Below are positions 59,901-64,000 of a stretch of DNA of 64,000 bases, in pieces. The notes under the pieces are model-generated. The model searched no databases and was not told the DNA's origin. It was given only the letters and a program-made list of their open reading frames with translations. Position 1 is the stretch's first letter. Each line of letters starts with the position of its first letter. The DNA comes from Simmondsia chinensis (lineage: Eukaryota > Streptophyta > Magnoliopsida > Caryophyllales > Simmondsiaceae), in contig JAGTTD010000011.1 in assembly GCA_018398585.1 (NCBI GenBank), positions 5,145,001 through 5,209,000 on the forward strand. The letters are read 5' to 3'. The position numbers and the translations under genes were made by a program.

Positions 59901-61540
59901 CCATCATTTCATAATCAAGACAGACCATGCAAGCCTCCGCCACCTCCTTGAGCAAAGAGTCACTATGCAGTTGCAAATCAAGGGGATGTCAAAGTTGATG
60001 AGCCTCACATCCAATACTGCAAGGAGTTGAGAACAAGGCCGCCGACACACTTTCTAGGCAGGATGAAGAAGAGCCCAAGGCCGATTATGCCGCCTTGAAT
60101 ACCTCGGTTCCCCTTTGGGTGCACATGCTCGAACAAAGCTACAACAACGAGGCCCACACCGCCAAGTTGATTGAACAACTCATCCTTGACCCAACAAGCA
60201 ACAAGCCTTACTCATTCGAGGGAGGCCTCCTCAAGTACAAAGGGAGGCTTTATGTCGGGGAAGAAGGAGGAATGAGAGAAAAGATACTTCAAGCGTTCCA
60301 TGACTCTCCTAAGGGGGGTCAATCCGGCACTCTTGGCACTTCGATGAGGGTCAAACGCATGTTCTATTGGCCCAACCTAAAGAAAAGCATTCGTGAGTGG
60401 GTAGAAAGGTGTGACACTTGCCAACGCACCAAGCATGAGAACGTGGCCTATCCGGGACTCCTACAACCTCTCCCCGTGCGCAACCAAGCATGGGAAAGCA
60501 TTAGTATGGATTTCATTGAAGGCCTTCCCAAATCAGGAGGGCAAGACGTCATTTTGGTGGTTGTTGATAGGCTCACCAAGTACGCACACTTCATGGCCTT
60601 GACCCATCCATATACCGCAACCAAGGTGGCCCAACTGTTCTTGGACCATGTCTACCGACTTCATGGGCTGCCTAGGGACATCATTTTGGACAGAGATGCG
60701 CCCTTCCAGAGTCTCTTTTGAAAGGAACGCATGCACCTGACCGGAATTGAGTTGAAGATGAGTAGTGCTTACCATCCACAATCAGACGGACAGATCGAGC
60801 GGGTTAATCAGTACCTTGAGAACTACCTCCAAGCCATGGCTCTCCACAAAGCAAAGCAATGGTCCCAATGGCTTCCCTTGGCCGAATTTTGGTACAACAC
60901 TCACTATCACTCTTCATTAAAGGGCACGCCATTCCTTGCCCTCTACGGTTATGAACCGAGGGTCCTTGTCCTTGACATTCCTTGCATTTCGACATCTGGG
61001 GATGTGAAGGACTTCACCAATGAGAGGATAAACTTAATCAATTTACTGAAGGAGAACTTGAAGGAGGCGCAGCAACGCTATAAACTACAAGCGGATCAAC
61101 GAAGAACCGAGAGGACCTTTGAAGTTGGTGATTGGGTTTACCTCAAGCTACAACCTTATATGCAAACCTCCGTAGCTCTTAGAAGAAACTTGAAGCTGGC
61201 AGCCCACTATTATGGACCCTACCAAATCTCAGCCCGATTCGGAGAAGTAGCATACATGCTCGAGCTCCCCGAAGGTTCCAAGATTCATCCAGTGTTCCAG
61301 GTCTCCAGGCTGAAGAAAAAAGTGGGAGAGAACGTGCGCATCACTTCTGATCTTCCTCAAATTGACAAGTACGATGACACCGAAGTCACTCCACAAGCCA
61401 TCCTCAACCAAAGGACCGTAACACGCAACAAGCGAAGAGTCAAACAAGTACAAGTCCAATGGAAGAACATGGGAGATGATGCAATTACTTGGGAGGATTG
61501 GACATTCATTCGCAAGCAATTTCCGAACTTTAATCATTGA
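56969..61540 (+). pseudogene. Gypsy gag-pol polyprotein, near full length
   Basis: Start ATG 56969 (MSSTGHTETNEWVDAVEGRQ). Gag domain 57390-57850; CCHC (CYKCLEKYFSGHVC) at about 58048; protease ILIDSGSTNSFLD at about 58280; RT 58906-59500 with VFLDDILVYS; RNase H LETDACGIGIGAVLSQ at about 59728; integrase HHCC end CDTCQRTK at about 60414, then SMDFIEGLPK, ILDRDAPF and ERVNQYLENY as DDE positions; C-terminal chromodomain-like VQWKNMGDDAITWEDW at 61453-61500. Stops: 57092 (TAG), 57425 (TGA for Trp), 57479 (TAA), 58477 and 58849 (TGA, probably for Arg CGA), 60718 (TGA for Trp). Frameshifts near 57680 and 60025. The RT and integrase catalytic motifs are intact. Confidence 0.95.
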
Positions 61541-61569
61541 GGACAAGGATTGTTTGAAGGGAAGGGAAT

Positions 61570-62046
61570 TGTCACGAGCCAAGACCGAACAACCCATTTT
61601 TTGCTTTTATTATTTTATCTCAAATATGTGATATAAAATGTAATATTAATTAGTAGAAAAATAGTTTAAATAATGGGCATAGGTCCGGTTGCCTATGTGA
61701 AGTAGATTAGTCTAGATTACTTATTTTACATGCAAGGATTAAGCATTAATGTAATTGTGAGCTAGTGTAGGCTAGGGGGTGTGTAGGGGTGCCGGTTTGT
61801 TCCCCCTCCCCAAGCTCTATATAATGACTTGCAATCTTGTAATTTTGGTCATCAAATGAAAGTACAAAATTTAAATTCTCATTCTCTCTTTCCCTCTTCT
61901 CCAAACCGTCACTCTCTCACTCTTCTTTCTACAAAAATTTCTCTTCTTTTCCTAACTTATTCTCTAATTTCTCTTTTTAATCTCTATCCTCTTTCTCTCT
62001 CTTTTTCTCCTAAATTAATTCAAGTCACGGACTTAGGTTCGTGACA
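61570..62046 (+). repeat. 3' LTR of the Gypsy element
   Basis: 477 bp, TGTCACGAGCC to GGTTCGTGACA, uninterrupted. It differs from the 5' LTR by scattered substitutions and a few short indels (for example TTTAAATTCTCATT against TTTCTCATT). Confidence 0.95.
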
Positions 62047-62051
62047 TCTGG

Positions 62052-62769
62052 CGCTAACATGTGGCCCAAATACTCAAAAAGAAAAAAAAGGAATAATTTG
62101 TTGTTGATGTCAGCGACAAGATTATACATGGGATGCAAGCGTGTATGGAACTTGTTTTGCCTTGGTATTTTTTGAGTTTTTTTAGCAAATTCGCATAGTT
62201 TGGAGTTCTTCAACAAATTGGTATAGTTCAAAAAATATTTAGTAAAATGGCACACTTTACTGCTCACAACCTGTTGCATGCCGTTTCAAACGGATTACAA
62301 GAAGCCGCAATGCGTTGTACACCCTTATGAACATAGTACAAGTTACACATCGTACGGACGTCGTGCAACTTAGGTTGTACGACTTTATGAAAGGCGTGCA
62401 ACGGAAACAATGACGTTCCGCAATGTTTCAAATCGTGGAACGTCTATGACCTATAACCCCCTCTTTCATTTCTTCATCCTCATCATGTGAACTCACTCTT
62501 TACTTATTCTTCATCCCCTCTCAATCTCTCCTCCCATCAACCCGTTCCTTCTCATTCTCTTCTATATATAAAAACTGCAAGAGTTGGGCCTTACACCAAA
62601 TGACATTTTTGTACACTATGATATCTAAACAAGAGGAAGCAGCATAGATGGTGCAGCACCCATGACCGTCATTGAAGATACAGAAACGTGGCCCTCCCGT
62701 GAAGCCCATCTAACGTATTACAATGTGAAAATACAAAAAAAAAAATAAGTAATGCACATTTTAAGGAGC
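62052..62769. other. Unique interval, no gene seen
   Basis: No reading frame or repeat with recognisable homology. TCTATATATAAAAACTGCAAG at about 62560 resembles a TATA region on the plus strand. Positions 62290-62440 repeat the words GTGCAAC and GTACGAC or GTACGGACG. It lies downstream of the minus-strand PMD gene and may include its 3' region. Confidence 0.45.
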
Positions 62770-64000
62770 AAAATTTGACGTGGATCTACGACTAGGTTCA
62801 CCATGACTTGGTTGCCACTTGGTTCATAAACAAGCTGGGGGTGGCACGGAACTTGCACTTCGCGCCATGCGATGACACGCCTAGAGATAGATAAGTATCA
62901 TTCCATGTACTCCCTTGGCGATGTTGGGGGATCAAGCATGTCGGCGATACGATGCTTCCGTGGGCCCCACAGCTCGAGCCAATTCTCGTGATAGACAACC
63001 TAGTTCTCGTCGTGTCTGCCACGACAAGATGTACTATGCAACCTGTCAAGAGTGTCAACAGGATCTAGGATATGCTGCGTCAATCCAAACTGACGCAACA
63101 CTCTGTCGGCACAATGTAATTCTACAATGCCGAAAAATATCAAAGGTCCTTCATATTGCCATATGTGACGACCCTTGACACAAATCTCAGGCAAGGCGTC
63201 CAACCTGGATTGCCAATACGGCATCCAATTAACCTAAGAACATAAAAAATGACTTAGTCATTATAGTAAATATTAAACGACAAAGAAATATGGATATTTT
63301 CATGTATATACCTGATGAGGTTCTTGGACATTGATTTGGTCCCCATAGAAGGAGTGACAGTGCCTTGGAGATTCGCGCAATGTCAAGGCGGCACTCCAGC
63401 TGATGAAATATGCAATGAATTATATTGAGATACATACATAATATTACATGTACATTAAAGGAATATAGTAACGAAATATTTTATCTTACTGAGCGCCCAA
63501 TGGCGGTGGCAGATCATCAGCTGCAGCTTGATTGTGACAGGGGGCGGATATAAGTGGTCGACCTATGTGTAAGTGCTCCCACGACCACAAGTGCACATGA
63601 TAAATTGTAAGAATTGGGATCATGCTACACATTATAAAATTAAACATGAATTGCGATCCGTACCTGGAGCAATAAAACACATTCGTCTAGTTTCCTGCCG
63701 CCCCACATGCAACATCGGAACAGTTGTCTGTACAGGTTGGTGAACACTGTTGACCCCCAGCTGTACTGACTACAGCCCCCCATTGTTTCAAGCAATGGTA
63801 GGTAGGTGAGTGATAACCAACTACCAATGCTATTAGTAAACAGCACTAAGTCGATTAAATAGAGGATGTACAATCTAGCGTCCTGCCACAGCACTTGCTC
63901 ATCAACGTCAACTAGAGGCCCCTGTTCTACCAGTCCATTCAACCATGTGGTTATGATAATGCTGCCATGCCTTTGGTCCGTAGGGGGGTCTACACCCAAT
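62770..64000 (-). pseudogene. Plant mobile domain (PMD) gene, four exons seen, 5' end off window
   Basis: Minus-strand exons: (a) 64000-63664 with QDARLYILYLIDLVLF, LTYLPLLE, YSWGSTVFTNLYRQL and LLLQ before GTACGG; (b) 63596-63490 with VHLWSWEHLHIGRPLI; (c) 63399-63312 with HWSAALTLRESPRH..YGDQI; (d) 63233 onward with VNWMPYWQSR, GPLIFFGIVELHCADRVLRQFG. GT donors at 63663, 63489 and 63311, and AG acceptors at 63401 and 63235, keep frame across b-c-d, in the order usual for the PMD family (MAIL1/aminotransferase-like). Damage: the acceptor of exon b reads AT (63598-63597), and exon d has TAG (63000-63002) and TGA (62898-62900), both where family members have Trp. The function of element-borne PMDs is not established; no aminotransferase activity is implied. 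The 3' boundary is approximate. Confidence 0.82.

Larger units (their letters stand above)
56205..62046 (+). mobile_element. Ty3/Gypsy LTR retrotransposon, chromovirus-like, inactive
   Basis: Complete structure: 5' LTR, PBS, gag-pol, PPT (GAAGGGAAGGGAA, 61557-61569), 3' LTR, and a perfect target duplication TCTGG (56200-56204 and 62047-62051). RT-RNase H precedes integrase, which defines Gypsy. Sequence style in RT and integrase suggests a chromovirus (Reina-like is my guess). Five of the six stops in the polyprotein are compatible with C-to-T or G-to-A change from a plausible sense codon. Confidence 0.96.

Noticed and set aside
63640..63999. Real aminotransferase gene
   Set aside because: The family name 'aminotransferase-like' is historical; the residues match the plant mobile domain and no PLP-binding motif is seen.

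Overview
The window is a gene-poor, repeat-dominated stretch of nuclear DNA from a flowering plant, probably a eudicot with a large genome. This rests on plant-type Copia and Gypsy retrotransposons, MuDR-type Mutator (MULE) transposases, plant-mobile-domain (PMD, 'aminotransferase-like') sequences, SINEs with the angiosperm-type 3' end, and a plant-type 5S rRNA sequence used as a SINE head. I found no intact host gene. Nearly every coding sequence is a mobile-element pseudogene, broken mostly by C-to-T or G-to-A type stop codons, as expected of old methylated DNA.

Positions 1-36130 look like one unit. A MuDR-type transposase pseudogene (1379-3679) sits inside tandem arrays built from a monomer of about 83 bp. 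The left array (1-1130) and middle array (3955-16652) have one orientation. Beyond a 100-N gap (16653-16752), the right array (16753-35450) has the opposite orientation. Each monomer carries a near-perfect palindrome, CATACAC-N-GTGTATG, which stays constant while the spacers diverge. The right array ends in degenerate monomers and then a segment that resembles a MULE terminus (35451-36130). The best reading is a giant Mutator-like element whose subterminal regions have grown into satellite-like inverted arrays; its left end lies outside the window.

The middle array holds twelve copies of a SINE of about 240 bp whose head is a 5S rRNA gene and whose 3' half is the AngioSINE type. All sit at the same site with the same flanking duplication, so one insertion was captured and then amplified with the array. 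A 5.2-kb block of this array is itself duplicated in tandem, almost identically (5510-10707 and 10708-15905).

Positions 36147-52890 hold a poly-C tract, a truncated SINE, a minus-strand Tork/Tnt1-like Copia element (36920-43632) whose RNase H end is repeated four times, a MITE with TA target duplications, a tRNA-like hairpin, a second MITE-like element, a plus-strand Copia element with 1.18-kb LTRs (44963-51724), and a second, eroded MULE transposase.

Positions 52891-64000 hold a tandemly duplicated 0.4-kb segment, a PMD pseudogene on the plus strand, a long-inverted-repeat element, a complete but inactivated Ty3/Gypsy chromovirus-like element (56205-62046, perfect TSD TCTGG) with a SINE in its left LTR, and a minus-strand PMD gene with recognisable exons and introns that runs off the window end and carries two stops and a lost splice acceptor.
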